The notes beneath the pieces were generated by a model that saw only the letters and a list, made by a program, of their open reading frames with translations, was not told where the DNA came from and made no database searches. This document shows positions 1-9,725 of a stretch of 64,000 nt of DNA, in pieces. Both the position numbers and the translations under genes were made by a program. The stretch comes from Cupriavidus taiwanensis. Its GTDB lineage: Bacteria > Pseudomonadota > Gammaproteobacteria > Burkholderiales > Burkholderiaceae. The stretch is taken from the NCBI RefSeq assembly GCF_900249755.1, contig NZ_LT976854.1:308334-372333 (forward strand), read 5' to 3'. Numbering within the stretch: the stretch's first letter is position 1; each line of letters begins with the position of its first letter.

Positions 1-2
1 CC

Positions 3-113
3 TGCGCGGAAGCCCGTTTTTACCTGAAGAACTGTCCGGCGGTGAAGATGGATGGCGATGGCGATGGCGATGGTATTCCGTGTGAGACGCCGCCTCTCCA
101 GTGCGCGTTTTGA
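3..113 (+). CDS. Excalibur calcium-binding domain protein, C-terminal fragment
   Basis: The open frame enters from the left edge and stops at a TGA at 111-113, so only the last 36 residues are visible. They contain a Cys-rich, Asp/Gly-repeat segment (NCPAVKMDGDGDGDGIPCE) that matches the Excalibur domain, an EF-hand-like extracellular calcium-binding module with conserved cysteines. In beta-proteobacteria this domain often ends small secreted proteins or thermonuclease-like proteins. The N-terminal part, and therefore the full function, lies outside the window. The family call is good; the role of the whole protein is unknown. Confidence 0.7.
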   Translation, partial: CAEARFYLKNCPAVKMDGDGDGDGIPCETPPLQCAF

Positions 114-249
114 AGCGCTGGCAAGATCTGTCGAACGGGGTAAAAGCCGGCTGGCGCATCCCAACCCAAGTGGGCCCTCCTATGGAGGGGTGCTTCCAGC
201 TTGTCTGACCGCTTAGCATCGCGCAAAACAATATGCGTAGGAGGGTCAT

Positions 250-804
250 GTGAAAGCGATGCCAGGGCTGGTTCTTTTTGCCGTTGCCGTCGTGCTTCTG
301 GCCATGCTGAAGGCGGCAGCGGCCAGCAAAAGCTCATCCAGGGATTTCCGCTTTGGGCGCAGGTCGCCGTTCTTGCGGCAGGATGAGATACATCTCTACG
401 AACGGCTGACCGCTGCGCTCAAAGACACGCACGTCTTTCCGCAGGTCGCCATGTCCGCGTTTGTGCAGCATAAAGGGAGGTCACAAGCCGCCAGGAATCT
501 CTTCGCTCAGAAGTACGTCGACTATCTCGTATGCGAGCGCCGAACGATGCGACCCCTCTACGTCATCGAACTTGACGGCGCCTCGCACAGTAGCGCAGCA
601 GCTCAGAAGCGCGACAAGCAAAAGAATGACGTTCTCGCATCGGCCGGCATTCCAATCATGCGCTACAAGTCCAAAGACGTGGATCTGAACACTATCCTCA
701 GCGACTACATCAGCGTTGTCCCGCCTCTGCCGGCCAAGGTAGTTGGTTCTTCCGTGGCAGAGGACGAACGAAAGCTGCGGGTCGTGCGCACACCTGTGGC
801 TTGA
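250..804 (+). CDS. Membrane-anchored DUF2726 nuclease-like protein
   Basis: 184 residues. The GTG start at 250 is chosen because GGAGG lies at 240-244, 5 bases upstream. Residues 5-25 are a hydrophobic segment that acts as a membrane anchor or signal. Residues about 45-160 match DUF2726, a restriction-endonuclease-like (PD-(D/E)XK) domain: an aspartate in YVDYLV, the acidic strand VIELDG, and a downstream RDKQKNDVLASAGIP helix/strand typical of the fold. The substrate is unknown. The DUF4124 gene follows after 8 bases, so the two may be co-transcribed. The fold is inferred from the motifs; enzymatic activity is not shown. Confidence 0.75.
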   Translation: MKAMPGLVLFAVAVVLLAMLKAAAASKSSSRDFRFGRRSPFLRQDEIHLYERLTAALKDTHVFPQVAMSAFVQHKGRSQAARNLFAQKYVDYLVCERRTMRPLYVIELDGASHSSAAAQKRDKQKNDVLASAGIPIMRYKSKDVDLNTILSDYISVVPPLPAKVVGSSVAEDERKLRVVRTPVA

Positions 805-812
805 GGTCAGTC

Positions 813-1193
813 ATGCTGAAATATCTGACGCTCGCGATGTTTGCCTTGGCCACGAATGCCTCAAGCCAGACCATATATCAATGTCGAAGCCCCGCGGGGC
901 ATGTCACGTTGCAGGACGCCCCGTGTCAGCACGGCGCAAAGACTGAAGCAGTGAGGAAATCCATCGGCCAACGAAACGCGGAATACCGTTCTGAACCCTC
1001 TTCGTTCTTCGACCAGGAGGGGCAGAAGCGACTAGCATCAAGCATCGTGTGCCCGTCACTGCGCCAGTCATACCTGGCCGCGGTCAGCCATTCCGAGCGG
1101 GCAATGCTCACGAATAATTTCGCCCAGATCCAGAAAGCATCCGAGGCTGTACAGCGAGCCGGTGCGCAGATGTCCCGGTATCGATGCGAATAA
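813..1193 (+). CDS. DUF4124-domain periplasmic protein
   Basis: 126 residues from the ATG at 813. An upstream in-frame TTG at 801 is possible, but GAGG at 803-806 fits the ATG. A short signal peptide (MLKYLTLAMFALATNASSQ) is followed by IYQCRSPAGHVTLQDAPC, which is the DUF4124 signature: a small secreted beta-structure with paired cysteines. The rest is Ser/Gln-rich and probably helical, with two more cysteines. The function of this family is not known. It follows the DUF2726 gene directly and is probably in one transcript with it. Confidence 0.7.
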   Translation: MLKYLTLAMFALATNASSQTIYQCRSPAGHVTLQDAPCQHGAKTEAVRKSIGQRNAEYRSEPSSFFDQEGQKRLASSIVCPSLRQSYLAAVSHSERAMLTNNFAQIQKASEAVQRAGAQMSRYRCE

Positions 1194-1195
1194 CA

Positions 1196-1239
1196 AGCGG
1201 CCGAGAGACCTTAACCACTCTGCCGTAGCCGTCCTACGG
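1196..1239. repeat. Degenerate ~44-bp repeat, copy 1
   Basis: The intergenic sequence starts with AGCGGCCGAGAG and continues with AACCAC, CGTAG and TACGG blocks. The same blocks, in the same order and spacing to within a few bases, occur at 16561-16600. It lies just upstream of the alkyl sulfatase gene. Its nature is unknown. It might be the remnant of a small dispersed element. Confidence 0.35.
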
Positions 1240-1385
1240 ATGGTTTTCTCTCTGCGGCTGATCGAAAACGCTAAAACCACGCTTCCGAAAGTTTCACTTC
1301 CGCCTGCTCCGGCAAAGCGCCTACCCTGCGCCAGGAGCCACGTTGCAGTCCGCACGTGGCCAGCACCCTAACCTGGAGAGCGGCA

Positions 1386-3353
1386 ATGCGGGCAGCACTG
1401 ATCCTGACCACTGCGGCGGCCATGGCCGTTTCGTCCCTGAGCAGTGCGCAAACGCCGGTCGGCGGCAAGCCGGCCACGGCCGCCACGCGCGCCGCCAATG
1501 CCGCCGTCCAGAATGAACTGCCGTTCAACGATCGCTCTGATTTCGAGGATGCCCAGCGCGGCCTGGTGGCAAAACCCGACACGCTGACGATCCGCAACGC
1601 CAAGGGCGACGTGGTCTGGGACCTCGAACAATACAAAAGCTACATTGGCCTCGACAAGCCCGCACCGGACACGGTCAACCCGAGCCTGTGGCGCAATGCG
1701 CAACTGAACATGCAGCACGGGCTGTTCAAGGTGGCGGACCGCATCTACCAGGTGCGTGGCTTCGACCTGTCCAATATCACGTTCGTGCAGGGCGACACCG
1801 GATGGATCGTGCTGGATCCGCTGATTTCCGCCGAAACCGCCAAGGCCTCGCTCGACTTCGTGACCAGGACGCTGGGCCAGCGCCCGGTGGTCGCGGTGAT
1901 CTACAGCCACTCGCACATCGACCACTACGGCGGGGTCCGGGGCATCGTGGACGAGGCCGACGTCAAGGCGGGCAAGGTCAAGATCTTCGCCCCGCAGGGC
2001 TTCACCGAGCATGCCATCAGCGAGAACGTCATCGCCGGCAACGCCATGGGCCGCCGCGCGGTGTACATGTATGGGGCGCTGCTGCCGCGCAACGCGCGCG
2101 GCGGCGTCAATGGCGGCCTGGGGCAGACGGTGTCCGCCGGGGCCGCGGGGCTGATCATTCCGACTGACATCGTCAGCAAGACCGGCACGGAGATCACGGT
2201 GGACGGCGTCAGGATGGTGTTCCAGATGACGCCGGGCACCGAGGCGCCGGCGGAGATGAACACCTTCTTCCCGCAGTTCCGGGGCATGTGGATGGCCGAG
2301 AACACCACCAACACCATGCACAACATCCTGACGCTGCGCGGCGCGCAGGTGCGCGATGCCCTGAAATGGTCGAGCTACCTGAACGAGACCATCGAGACCT
2401 ACGGCAAGGACGTCGATTTCAAGTTCCAGGCGCACCACTGGCCGATGTGGGGCAATGCCAAGATCATCGACTACTGGAAGAAGCAGCGCGATCTCTACAA
2501 GTACACCCATGACCAGTCGGTCAACCTGATGAACAAGGGCTATACCGGAGAGGAGATCTCCGAGCTGATCAAGCTGCCGCCGGAGCTGGACAAGTTCTGG
2601 CCGAACCGCGGCTACTACGGCACGCTGCGCCACAACTCGCGTGCGGTGTACCAGCGCTACATGGGCTGGTACGACGGCAATCCGTCGGACCTGAACAACC
2701 TGCCGCCCGAGATGGCCGCGAAGAAGTACGTCGAGTACATGGGCGGCGAGGCCGCGGTGCTGCGCCGCGCCCGCGCAGATTTCGACAAGGGCGACTACCG
2801 CTGGACCGCGGAAGCGCTCAAGCATGTGGTGTACGCCAACCCGGACAGCAAGGCCGGCAAGGACCTGCTGGCGGATTCGCTCGAGCAGCTCGGCTACCAG
2901 GCCGAGAGCGGCCCGTGGCGCTCGGTCTACCTGATGGGCGCGTACGAGCTGCGCAATGGCGTGCCCAAGGCCGGCGGCACCGATGTCGCCAGCCCCGATA
3001 CCATCAAGGCGATGCCGCCGGAAATGCTGTTCGACTACATGGCCGTGCGCCTGAACGGCCCGAAGGCGGCCGGCAAGAAGATCTCGCTCAACCTGGACTT
3101 TACGGATCTGAACAAGCAGTACGGCCTGGCGGTGGAGAACGCGGTCCTGAACTATGGCAAGCCACTGCCGCAGGCGGACGCGAAGATCACGCTGTCCAAG
3201 GCGACGCTCGATGCGATCCAGCTCAAGCAGACCACGGTCGAGAACGCCATCGCCAGCGGCGACATGAAGGTCGAGGGCCGGCGCGAGGCGCTGGGCGACC
3301 TGCTCGGACTGCTCGACTCGTTCCCGTTCTGGTTCAACATCGTGACGCCATGA
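1386..3353 (+). CDS. Secreted alkyl sulfatase, metallo-beta-lactamase fold (SdsA1/BDS1 type)
   Basis: 655 residues from the ATG at 1386, preceded by GGAGAG at 1375-1380. The longer frame from 1356 lacks a ribosome site. Residues 1-21 are a signal peptide ending SSAQ. The Zn motif HSHIDH is at residues 175-180 (HxHxDH), with further metal ligands expected in the MAENTTNTMHN segment. The order is catalytic MBL domain, alkyl-sulfatase dimerisation domain and C-terminal SCP2-like domain, and the length is normal for the family. The enzyme hydrolyses primary alkyl sulfates such as dodecyl sulfate to alcohol and sulfate in the periplasm. The next gene overlaps by 4 bases, so a translationally coupled partner is likely. 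Confidence 0.93.
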   Translation: MRAALILTTAAAMAVSSLSSAQTPVGGKPATAATRAANAAVQNELPFNDRSDFEDAQRGLVAKPDTLTIRNAKGDVVWDLEQYKSYIGLDKPAPDTVNPSLWRNAQLNMQHGLFKVADRIYQVRGFDLSNITFVQGDTGWIVLDPLISAETAKASLDFVTRTLGQRPVVAVIYSHSHIDHYGGVRGIVDEADVKAGKVKIFAPQGFTEHAISENVIAGNAMGRRAVYMYGALLPRNARGGVNGGLGQTVSAGAAGLIIPTDIVSKTGTEITVDGVRMVFQMTPGTEAPAEMNTFFPQFRGMWMAENTTNTMHNILTLRGAQVRDALKWSSYLNETIETYGKDVDFKFQAHHWPMWGNAKIIDYWKKQRDLYKYTHDQSVNLMNKGYTGEEISELIKLPPELDKFWPNRGYYGTLRHNSRAVYQRYMGWYDGNPSDLNNLPPEMAAKKYVEYMGGEAAVLRRARADFDKGDYRWTAEALKHVVYANPDSKAGKDLLADSLEQLGYQAESGPWRSVYLMGAYELRNGVPKAGGTDVASPDTIKAMPPEMLFDYMAVRLNGPKAAGKKISLNLDFTDLNKQYGLAVENAVLNYGKPLPQADAKITLSKATLDAIQLKQTTVENAIASGDMKVEGRREALGDLLGLLDSFPFWFNIVTP

Positions 3354-3937
3354 CCGCCTGCGCTCTCACACTGAGGTCCGCGCTGGCCGCCGCCTGCCTG
3401 GCCCTGGCTCCGCTACCCGCGCTGGCATGCGGCTCCGACTTCGTGCTGGGCGACGAAGTGGGCGCGGCGCATCCGGCCTCGATCGGCGTCGCCTTTGCCA
3501 TGCTGGACGCGCGCAGCGCGGGCATGCTGCCGCCCAATGCGGCGCCTGCCGGCGCCGGCCCGCGCGAGAGCGCGGACCAGGCCGTGCATCGGCTCGAGCA
3601 GCGGCTGGCGTCAGTGCGATCGAAGCTGCCGCCGGTGTCGCTGCTGCTGGTTGAATCGCGGCTCTGGACGCGCTACGCACCGGCCGGCACGGCCCATGCG
3701 GCAGCGGATGCGGGCCAGCATGCCGACCACGCCGCGGGCCCCGCCGAAGGCGACGTCGTGGTGGTCACCGGCGAAGCGGTGCTGCGCGGCTTGCTCGACG
3801 GCGCGATCCCCTGGGACCGGGCGGTGGCTGGCGGACTGGTGGTGCTGGCGGGCGATCCGGCAAAGCGCACGCGCGTGGCCGCCTTGCTGGCGAACCGTTT
3901 CGCCGCGCCGGGCGGCACCGCGCTGGCGCGTCGCTGA
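3350..3937 (+). CDS. Secreted hypothetical protein coupled to alkyl sulfatase
   Basis: 195 residues from the ATG at 3350, which overlaps the sulfatase stop (ATGA). A clear signal peptide (residues 1-24, ending ALPALAC) is followed by an Ala/Gly/Pro-rich body with no domain I recognise. The C-terminal part (VVVVTGEAVLRGLLDG ... GGLVVLAGDPAKRTRVAALLANRF) looks like a small alpha/beta or SCP2-like lipid-binding segment, but this is a guess. The coupling suggests it assists the sulfatase, for example with folding, substrate delivery or surface retention. Function unknown. Confidence 0.7.
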   Translation: MTACALTLRSALAAACLALAPLPALACGSDFVLGDEVGAAHPASIGVAFAMLDARSAGMLPPNAAPAGAGPRESADQAVHRLEQRLASVRSKLPPVSLLLVESRLWTRYAPAGTAHAAADAGQHADHAAGPAEGDVVVVTGEAVLRGLLDGAIPWDRAVAGGLVVLAGDPAKRTRVAALLANRFAAPGGTALARR

Positions 3938-3967
3938 GCCGGCGCGCGCTACCGGCGCTGCGGCTCA
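3935..3967. terminator. Convergent-gene hairpin containing both stop codons
   Basis: TGAGCCG at 3935-3941 pairs with CGGCTCA at 3961-3967. The left TGA is the stop of the plus-strand gene, and the right TCA is the stop of the minus-strand GST gene read in reverse. The loop contains a second GCGC pairing. There is no U-tract, so termination in both directions is an inference. Confidence 0.45.
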
Positions 3968-4573
3968 CCCGATACCCTCATCCTTCAACGCCTGCTGCAC
4001 CGACGGACGCGCGGCGACCCTCGCGCGATATGCCTGCAGCGCCGGCCAGCGCTCAAGCGACAGCTTGAAATGTTCCGGCCATCTCAAGATGGTGAACAAG
4101 TAGGCGTCCGCAACGCTGAACCGCCCCATCAGATAGTCCTTGTCCGCAAGCTGCGGAGCCAGCCAGTCGAAGCGCTGTGACAGGCGTTCCCACGTCGCGT
4201 CCTTTTGATCCTGCGGCGTGCCGGGCTTCCAGAACGGCCCGAAGCCCTTGTGCAGTTCCGACGAAATGAAGTTCAGCCATTCCTGCAGGCGATAGCGCTC
4301 GAGCGTATTGCACGCCGGCGCAAGCCCTTCGTCCGGGGCCTGGTCGGCGATGTACTGGACCACCACGGCCGCCTCGGTCAGCAGCTCGCCGTTCTCCAGC
4401 GCCAGCGTCGGCACGTAGCCCTTGGCATTGATGGTGTTGTAGTCAGCGCCGGTCTCGGTTTTATGCGGCTGGGCGCGCAGGTCGACGCGCTCGGTGGAGA
4501 AGGAAAGGCCGGCCTCGATCAGGGCGATATGTGCGGCAAGGGAGCATGCGCCGGGAGCGTAGTACAGCTTCAT
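3965..4573 (-). CDS. Glutathione S-transferase family protein
   Basis: 202 residues. The start at 4573 (MKLYYAPGACSLAAHIAL) is chosen because AAGGAGAC lies just upstream; the open frame runs further, to 4714, without support. The N-terminal thioredoxin-like GST domain (residues 1-80) begins with the YYAPGACS motif of the beta/theta-like bacterial GSTs, in which Cys/Ser near residue 10 binds glutathione. The C-terminal all-alpha domain follows (VADAYLFTILRW). It is cytosolic and either conjugates glutathione or reduces small electrophiles; the substrate is unknown. It converges on the sulfatase operon and diverges from the alcohol dehydrogenase gene. Confidence 0.88.
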   Translation of the reverse strand: MKLYYAPGACSLAAHIALIEAGLSFSTERVDLRAQPHKTETGADYNTINAKGYVPTLALENGELLTEAAVVVQYIADQAPDEGLAPACNTLERYRLQEWLNFISSELHKGFGPFWKPGTPQDQKDATWERLSQRFDWLAPQLADKDYLMGRFSVADAYLFTILRWPEHFKLSLERWPALQAYRARVAARPSVQQALKDEGIG

Positions 4574-4924
4574 GATGGGTCTCCTTGGTATGGGCGCGGC
4601 AGCGTCAGAAGCGGAACGGGCTGCCTGATCAGATGTGCGGAAAAGGTGCGTGGAACGCCGTGCGCGCGTCAGCTGTGATTTAGCAATCGACATGCCCGGG
4701 TGGCACGCCATCACGACGACGCAGCGTGTCCTCTGGCCGCGTTACCGGTGGCCTGCGCGAGGCCGGAATGGATTGCAAGGCGCGTAGCAGAAATTGCCAG
4801 GCGCGCTCTGCCGGGCCTCCGTGCCCTGTGCGGTGTATGGGGTGGCCCTTGGGAACGTTCCTTGCAGCTGAGGTACTCCGACTGACCTTGCCGGAGGTGG
4901 CTCCGGCTTCATCTGGAGGACACC
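4574..4924. other. Divergent intergenic region, GST / alcohol dehydrogenase
   Basis: About 350 bases without a credible gene. It must hold the promoters of both divergent genes. The only clear symmetric element is the 10-bp palindrome GGAACGTTCC at 4852-4861, about 65 bases before the dehydrogenase start. The dehydrogenase ribosome site CTGGAGG is at about 4913-4919. No convincing sigma-70 or sigma-54 promoter was recognised. Confidence 0.4.
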
Positions 4925-6142
4925 ATGAAAGCTGTTGTGTTTCACGGGATCGGCGATATCCGGCTCGATGATGTGCCGGAGCCGTCGATCGAGCAGGACA
5001 CCGACGCCATCGTGCGCCTGACCGCCAGCGCCATCTGCGGCACGGACCTGCACTTCGTGCGCGGCACCATGGAAGGCCTGGCCCCGGGCACCGTGCTTGG
5101 CCACGAGGGCGTGGGCGTGGTCGAAGCCCTTGGCGACGGCGTGCGCAACCTGAGCGTGGGCGATCGCGTCGTGATTCCTTCCACCATTGCCTGCGGCTAT
5201 TGCTCGTACTGCCGCGCCGGCTACTACGCCCAGTGCGACAACGCCAACCCGCACGGCAAGCAGGCCGGCACCGCGTTCTACGGCGGGCCCGAGCAGACCG
5301 GCCCGTTCCAGGGGCTGCAGGCCGAAAAGGCGCGGGTGCCGTTCGCCCATGTCAACCTGGTCAAGCTGCCCGACAACGTCAGCGACGAGCAGGCGATCAT
5401 GCTCTCCGACATCTTCCCGACCGGGTATTTCGGCGCCGACCTCGCCAGCATCCATCCCGGCCACACCGTGGCGGTGTTCGGCTGCGGCCCGGTGGGGCAG
5501 TTCGTGATCGCGTCGGCCAAGCTGATGGGCGCGGGCCGTATCTTTGCCGTCGATGCGGTGGCCGACCGGCTCGACATGGCGCGTGCGCAGGGCGCCGAGG
5601 TGGTGAACTTCGATGCGGAAGACCCGGTGCAGACCATCGTGGAGCTGACCGGCGGCATCGGCGTGGACCGGGCCATCGATGCCGTGGGCGTCGATGCGAT
5701 GCACGCGCACCACGGCCCGGCGGCGCAGGATCCGTCCATCCCGGAGAGCGAACAGGAGGCCGCGCGCCTGGCGCCGCACGCCCATCCGTCAGAGCAGGGC
5801 AACTGGGTCCCCGGCGACGCGCCGGCGCAGGCGCTGGACTGGGCCATCCGCGCGCTGGCCAAGGCCGGCACGCTGTCGATCATCGGCGTGTATCCGCCCA
5901 CCGACCGCAGTTTCCCGATCGGTGCGGCCATGAACAAGAACCTGACGGTGCGCATGGGCAACTGCAACCACCGCGCCTATATCCCGCGGCTGGTCGAGCT
6001 GGTGCGCACCGGCGCGGTCGACCCGTCCGCCATCCTGACGCGGCGCGAGCCGATGACCTCGGCGATCGAGGCCTACCAGGCCTTTGACAAGCGCCAGCCG
6101 GGCTGGATCAAGGTGGAGCTGCAGCCTGGCTCGGTGCATTAG
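4925..6142 (+). CDS. Zinc-dependent alcohol dehydrogenase (formaldehyde-dehydrogenase-like)
   Basis: 405 residues, with a strong ribosome site before the ATG. It is a medium-chain dehydrogenase with catalytic Zn ligands C38 and the GHE motif at 59-61, a structural Zn lobe with C90, C93, C96 and C104, and an NAD-binding Rossmann motif VFGCGPVG near residue 180. A His/Pro/Glu-rich insert at about 260-295 (HHGPAAQDPSIPESEQEAAR) is characteristic of the FdhA-like subgroup rather than of simple alcohol dehydrogenases. It oxidises an alcohol or aldehyde with NAD in the cytosol. Formaldehyde as substrate is possible but not provable here. It is monocistronic, and a hairpin repeat follows. Confidence 0.88.
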   Translation: MKAVVFHGIGDIRLDDVPEPSIEQDTDAIVRLTASAICGTDLHFVRGTMEGLAPGTVLGHEGVGVVEALGDGVRNLSVGDRVVIPSTIACGYCSYCRAGYYAQCDNANPHGKQAGTAFYGGPEQTGPFQGLQAEKARVPFAHVNLVKLPDNVSDEQAIMLSDIFPTGYFGADLASIHPGHTVAVFGCGPVGQFVIASAKLMGAGRIFAVDAVADRLDMARAQGAEVVNFDAEDPVQTIVELTGGIGVDRAIDAVGVDAMHAHHGPAAQDPSIPESEQEAARLAPHAHPSEQGNWVPGDAPAQALDWAIRALAKAGTLSIIGVYPPTDRSFPIGAAMNKNLTVRMGNCNHRAYIPRLVELVRTGAVDPSAILTRREPMTSAIEAYQAFDKRQPGWIKVELQPGSVH

Positions 6143-6157
6143 CCGCGGGATAACCAC

Positions 6158-6185
6158 CGTCGTTCCCGCCTGCGCGGGAATGACG
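6158..6185. repeat. Hairpin repeat between convergent genes (REP-like)
   Basis: CGTCGTTCCCGC and GCGGGAATGACG form a near-perfect 12-bp stem with a 4-base loop. It lies between the stop of the dehydrogenase (6142) and the end of cusF (6205), so it probably terminates both transcripts. The same arm sequence recurs in the larger element at 24715-24802, which marks it as a dispersed repeat of this genome. Confidence 0.6.
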
Positions 6186-6204
6186 GTAGTGTTTGCCATG
6201 GCGC

Positions 6205-6558
6205 CTACTTGCGCTGCATGTCGATGACGGTCGGCTTGCCGTCGACCTTGTCGAACGTGACGGAAACCGAGTCGCCTTCCTTGAAGTTCTTCAGCGAGGC
6301 ACGGTCCTTGACCGGGAACGCCATGGTCATGGCGGACATGCCGAGGTTCTCGATGGGGCCGTGCTTGAGCGTCACCTTGCCGGCCGATGCATCGATCTTC
6401 TTGATCTCGGCTGGCACGGGTTGGGAGGACTGCTTTGACGCGGCGGGTGCTTTGCTGTCCATGCCGTGCATGCTGTGGCCGTCCATGGATCCCGCCGCAA
6501 ATGCGGTCGAGGCGGCGGCGACGGTGAGCACGAGTGCGAGAGTCTTGCTGGGCTTCAT
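6205..6558 (-). CDS. cusF: Periplasmic Cu(I)/Ag(I)-binding chaperone CusF, Met-variant site
   Basis: 117 residues with a signal peptide (residues 1-22), then a His/Met-rich linker ([10 protein letters not shown]). The CusF OB-fold domain covers about 48-115. The metal site reads H66, M74, M77, M79 ([15 protein letters not shown]). In Escherichia coli CusF the second position is a tryptophan (H36, W44, M47, M49), so the Trp that caps the metal is replaced by Met here. The gene overlaps the cusA stop by 4 bases (ATGA) and is last in the cus operon. It would deliver periplasmic Cu(I)/Ag(I) to the CusCBA pump. Confidence 0.9.
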   Translation of the reverse strand: MKPSKTLALVLTVAAASTAFAAGSMDGHSMHGMDSKAPAASKQSSQPVPAEIKKIDASAGKVTLKHGPIENLGMSAMTMAFPVKDRASLKNFKEGDSVSVTFDKVDGKPTVIDMQRK

Positions 6559-9500
6559 TGCGATTCGTCCTGAAGGGAAGGTTGGGGGGAAACCGGGGCA
6601 ACGCCTGGGCGCCGTCGGCGCATCAGCAGATACACCGCCGGCACGACAAACAGCGAGAGCAATGGGGCAGTCACCATGCCGCCGACCATCGGCGCCGCAA
6701 TGCGCTGCATCAGTTCCGAGCCGGTGCCATGCGACCCCATGATGGGAACCAGGCCGCCCAGAATGACGGCGACCGTCATGGCCTTGGGGCGCACGCGTTG
6801 CACTGCCCCTTCCTGGATCGCATCGAGAAGCGCCGCATGACTGGTGTCGCCACGGCGTTCGCGTTCGCTCCAGGCTTGTTTCAGATAGAGCAGCATGATG
6901 ACACCGAACTCCGCCGCCACGCCGGCCAGCGCAATGAAGCCGACGACGCCGGCCACGGACAGGTTGTAGCCCAGCAGATAGAGCAGCCAGAAACCGCCGA
7001 TCAGCGCAAGGGGCAGCGTGCCCATGATCACCAGCGCCTCATCGAGGCGGCCAAAGATCATGTAGAGCAGCACGAAGATGATCAGCAAGGTGAACGGCAC
7101 CACCACCTTCAGCCTGGCCGTGGCTCGCTCCAGGTATTCGAACTGCCCGGACCAGCTCAGCGAGTAACCCGCGGGCAGCGGTACCGCCTTTGCCACCGCG
7201 GCCTGCATCTCGCGCACGGCTGAGCGCAGATCACGCCCGCGAATGTCGACATAGACCCAGCCGGACAGGCGCGCATTCTCGCTGCGCAGCATCGGCGGCC
7301 CTTGCACGACCCCGATGCGCGCTACGTCTGACAGGGTGAGCTGCAGTCCCGTGTCGGTGACGATGGGCAGCGCGCGCAACTGCTCGATCGAATCGCGATA
7401 GTCGCGCGGATACCGGACGTTGATCGGAAAGCGCGCCAGCCCGTCGACCACTTCGCCGACATTCTCGCCGCCGATCGCGGATGACACGATACGCTGCACG
7501 TCCTCGATGTTGAGCCCATACCGGCCCGCCGATTCGCGGTCGATATCCACATCGATATAGCGCCCGCCGGTGAGCCGTTCGGCAAGCGCGGACGTGACGC
7601 CCGGTACGGTCCTGACGGCGTCTTCTATCCTTGCGGCCAGCCTGTCGATCTCCTTCAGGTCCGTGCCGGCCACCTTGATGCCGACCGGGCTCTTGATGCC
7701 GGTGGCGAGCATGTCGATGCGGTTGCGTATCGGCGGCACCCAGATGTTCGACAAGCCGGGCACCCTGACCACGCGATCGAGTTCCTCGACCAGCTTCTCC
7801 GTCGTCATGCCCGCCCGCCACTGGTCCCGCGGCTTGAACTGGATGGTGGTTTCGAACATTTCGATCGGCGCGGGATCGGTCGCGGTGTCGGCGCGGCCTG
7901 CCTTGCCGAACACTGTCGCGACCTCGGGCACGGTCTTGATCAACCGATCGGTCTGCTGCAACAGCTGCGCCGCCTTGCCTGCGGAGAGGCCGGGCAGCGC
8001 CGACGGCATGTACAGCAGGTCGCCCTCGTCGAGCGGCGGCATGAATTCCCCGCCGATGCGCAGCACGGGCCACGCGGTAGCGGCCAGCAGCAGTAGCGCG
8101 ATGACAATGGTGGTCTTGGGGTACGTGAGTACCTTGCCGAGCAGCGGCCGATACCCGCGGATCAGCCACCGGCTGAGCGGGTTGGCATGTTCCGGCGGAA
8201 TCCTGCCGCGAATCATATAGCCCATCAGGACCGGGACCAGCGTGACCGACAGCCCGGCCGCAGCCGCCATGGCGTAGGTCTTGGTGAACGCCAGCGGCGA
8301 GAACAAGCGCCCCTCCTGCGCCTCCAGCGTGAATACGGGAATGAAGGAGAGCGTGATGATCAGCAGGGAGAAGAACAGGGCGGGCCCGACTTCCACTGCC
8401 GACTCTCCAGTGATGCGCCATCGCTCCTGCGCGGTCGGCTGCCGGCCGGGGTTGCCGGCGTGCCACCGTTCCAGGTGCTTGTGCGCGTTCTCGATCATCA
8501 CTACCGCCGCATCGACCATCGCGCCGACGGCGATGGCGATGCCGCCAAGCGACATGATGTTGGCATTCACGCCCTGGTAGCGCATCACCAGGAACGCCGC
8601 CAACACGCCGAGCGGAAGCGAGACAATGGCCACCAGCGCGGAGCGCACGTGGAACAGGAACACCAGGCACACCAGCGCCACCACGATGAATTCCTCGATC
8701 AGCCTGGCGCTCAGGTTATCGACCGCGCGCTTGATCAGCGCGGAGCGATCGTAGGTCGTCACCAGCTCGACGCCGCTGGGCAGGCCCGCCTGCAAGCTGG
8801 CGAGCCTGGCCTTGACCGCGTCGATGGTCTCCAGCGCGTTCTTGCCGGAACGCATCACAACGATGCCGCCCGCAACTTCGCCCTGGCCGTCGAGTTCGGC
8901 GATGCCGCGTCGCATTTCCGGCCCGAGTTGAATGGTGGCAACGTCTCCCAGCCGTACCGGGATGCCGGCTGCGCTGGTGGCGAGCGGAATCTGGCGGAAG
9001 TCGTCCAGCGTCTTCAGGTAGCCGCTGGCGCGCACCATGTACTCGGCTTCGCCCAGCTCCAGCACCGAGCCGCCGGTTTCCTGGTTCGCCCCCTTCAGCG
9101 CCGCCAGCACCTTGCCCTGCGACAGGTTGTAGGCACGCAGCCGGTCCGGCATCAGGACAACCTGGTACTGCCTGACCATCCCGCCCAGCGACGCGACTTC
9201 GGCCACATTGGGCAGCGACTTGAGCTCGAAGCGCAGGAACCAGTCCTGCAAGGCGCGCAACTGGCCGAGATCATGCTGTCCGGTCTTGTCGACGAGGGCG
9301 TATTCGTAGATCCAGCCTACGCCGGTCGCATCGGGCCCAAGGGCGGGCCGGGCGGCGGCGGGCAGCCGGGATTGCACCTGGTTCAGGTATTCGAGCACGC
9401 GCGAGCGCGCCCAGTAGAGATCGGTGCCGTCCTCGAACAGCACGTAGACAAAGGAGTCACCGAAGAACGAATAGCCGCGCACGGCCCTGGCGCCCGGCAC

Positions 9501-9725
9501 CGACAGCATCGTCGTGGTCAGGGGATAGGTGACCTGGTTCTCCACGATCTGCGGAGCCTGGCCGGGAAAGGGCGTGCGGATGATCACCTGCACGTCGGAC
9601 AGGTCCGGCAGCGCGTCGAGCGGCATGCCGCGCGCGGCCCACAGGCCCCACGCGGTCAGCACGAGCGTGGCCAGCAGCACCAGGAAGCGGTTGCGGATCG
9701 ACGCCAGGATCAGCCGCGCGATCAT
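6555..9725 (-). CDS. cusA: Heavy-metal RND efflux pump CusA/CzcA family (Cu/Ag type)
   Basis: 1056 residues from the ATG at 9725 ([18 protein letters not shown]). The frame stays open far upstream, but that part is the shadow of cusB. It is a 12-TM inner-membrane RND transporter with two large periplasmic loops and the HME signatures [18 protein letters not shown] and [21 protein letters not shown], whose Asp belongs to the proton relay. The partners and the fused and free CusF domains support monovalent Cu/Ag as substrate rather than Co/Zn/Cd. It overlaps cusB by 4 bases and cusF by 4 bases, so translation is coupled. Length is normal. Confidence 0.93.
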   Translation of the reverse strand: MIARLILASIRNRFLVLLATLVLTAWGLWAARGMPLDALPDLSDVQVIIRTPFPGQAPQIVENQVTYPLTTTMLSVPGARAVRGYSFFGDSFVYVLFEDGTDLYWARSRVLEYLNQVQSRLPAAARPALGPDATGVGWIYEYALVDKTGQHDLGQLRALQDWFLRFELKSLPNVAEVASLGGMVRQYQVVLMPDRLRAYNLSQGKVLAALKGANQETGGSVLELGEAEYMVRASGYLKTLDDFRQIPLATSAAGIPVRLGDVATIQLGPEMRRGIAELDGQGEVAGGIVVMRSGKNALETIDAVKARLASLQAGLPSGVELVTTYDRSALIKRAVDNLSARLIEEFIVVALVCLVFLFHVRSALVAIVSLPLGVLAAFLVMRYQGVNANIMSLGGIAIAVGAMVDAAVVMIENAHKHLERWHAGNPGRQPTAQERWRITGESAVEVGPALFFSLLIITLSFIPVFTLEAQEGRLFSPLAFTKTYAMAAAAGLSVTLVPVLMGYMIRGRIPPEHANPLSRWLIRGYRPLLGKVLTYPKTTIVIALLLLAATAWPVLRIGGEFMPPLDEGDLLYMPSALPGLSAGKAAQLLQQTDRLIKTVPEVATVFGKAGRADTATDPAPIEMFETTIQFKPRDQWRAGMTTEKLVEELDRVVRVPGLSNIWVPPIRNRIDMLATGIKSPVGIKVAGTDLKEIDRLAARIEDAVRTVPGVTSALAERLTGGRYIDVDIDRESAGRYGLNIEDVQRIVSSAIGGENVGEVVDGLARFPINVRYPRDYRDSIEQLRALPIVTDTGLQLTLSDVARIGVVQGPPMLRSENARLSGWVYVDIRGRDLRSAVREMQAAVAKAVPLPAGYSLSWSGQFEYLERATARLKVVVPFTLLIIFVLLYMIFGRLDEALVIMGTLPLALIGGFWLLYLLGYNLSVAGVVGFIALAGVAAEFGVIMLLYLKQAWSERERRGDTSHAALLDAIQEGAVQRVRPKAMTVAVILGGLVPIMGSHGTGSELMQRIAAPMVGGMVTAPLLSLFVVPAVYLLMRRRRPGVAPVSPQPSLQDESQ

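Noticed and set aside
1205..1245. tRNA-like fragment on the minus strand
   Set aside because: A D-arm-like AGAGTGGTTAAGG string is present, but no acceptor stem, anticodon arm or T-arm can be formed around it.
1368..2825. 485-codon minus-strand frame
   Set aside because: It is antisense to the alkyl sulfatase gene, low-complexity His/Val/Arg/Leu, with no ribosome site.
4845..4870. Sigma-54 promoter before the alcohol dehydrogenase
   Set aside because: A TGGCCC and a TTGCAG are present, but their spacing is too long for the -24/-12 arrangement.
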